DNA of 5,340 nt, taken from Xanthobacteraceae bacterium (GTDB lineage: Bacteria; Pseudomonadota; Alphaproteobacteria; Rhizobiales; Xanthobacteraceae). Shown here one piece after another: positions 5,308-5,340 of the stretch. The notes below the pieces were generated by a model. It searched no databases and was not told where the DNA came from. It worked only from the letters and a program-made list of their open reading frames with translations. The stretch's first letter is position 1; each line of letters opens with the position of its first letter. A program made the position numbers and the translations under genes. Location: the NCBI GenBank assembly GCA_030037185.1, contig JASHRR010000009.1, positions 1 to 5,340 of the forward strand, read 5' to 3'.

Positions 5308-5340
5308 TCTAGAACGTAGTACTACGCATCGTGATCGCGG
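5308..5340 (-). repeat. Right copy of the inverted repeat, with 12-bp palindrome
   Basis: Read on the - strand it begins CCGCGATCAC and ends TCTAGA, matching 104-133 apart from three substitutions and one extra TAC. It contains CGTAGTACTACG (5315-5326), a perfect 12-bp palindrome suited to a dimeric regulator. It lies 108 bases before the start of the stress protein gene and may continue past the window edge. Confidence 0.65.

Overview
The window looks like accessory or decaying DNA from a GC-rich alphaproteobacterium. It is most probably a Bradyrhizobium-type member of the Hyphomicrobiales. That guess rests on codon usage and on the style of the universal stress protein, UreE and TauE/SafE segments as I remember those families. 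No rRNA, tRNA, CRISPR array or insertion sequence was seen.

Layout from left to right. (1) Positions 1-101 hold the last 32 codons of an OmpR/PhoB-type response regulator on the + strand. (2) Positions 240-2961 on the - strand hold the remains of a two-component operon. It reads from a broken histidine kinase tail (2635-2961) into a large hybrid kinase, REC-GAF-PAS-HisKA-HATPase (486-2618). The hybrid kinase has an intact catalytic core, but its second, C-terminal receiver domain is cut off by a stop and survives only as frame-broken debris (240-485). (3) Positions 2962-3107 hold nothing I recognise. (4) Positions 3121-4600 on the + strand hold a urease operon in ruins: ureA with two frameshifts, ureB with a frameshift and a stop, no ureC, ureE with several frame breaks, then a hairpin-rich spacer and a short 5' fragment of ureF. 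(5) Positions 4605-5200 on the - strand hold a universal stress protein gene. Its stop codon overlaps the start of a TauE/SafE-type permease gene that survives only as a short frameshifted 5' fragment. The two truncated genes ureF and tauE/safE meet head-on near 4600. (6) Positions 5201-5340 are the upstream region of the stress protein gene.

Only two genes look able to make a near-normal product: the hybrid kinase, short of its last domain, and the stress protein, which carries two changes in its nucleotide-binding motif. Urease cannot be made, because the catalytic alpha subunit is absent and every remaining subunit is interrupted.

I did not find a convincing new biological system. The most unusual non-genic signal is a pair of inverted, roughly 30-bp repeats near the two ends of the window (104-133 and 5308-5340). 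Each is followed by a second shared motif containing CGGATTTGT. The right-hand copy contains a perfect 12-bp palindrome. Part of it resembles a duplicated upstream regulatory region, one copy lying in front of the stress protein gene.
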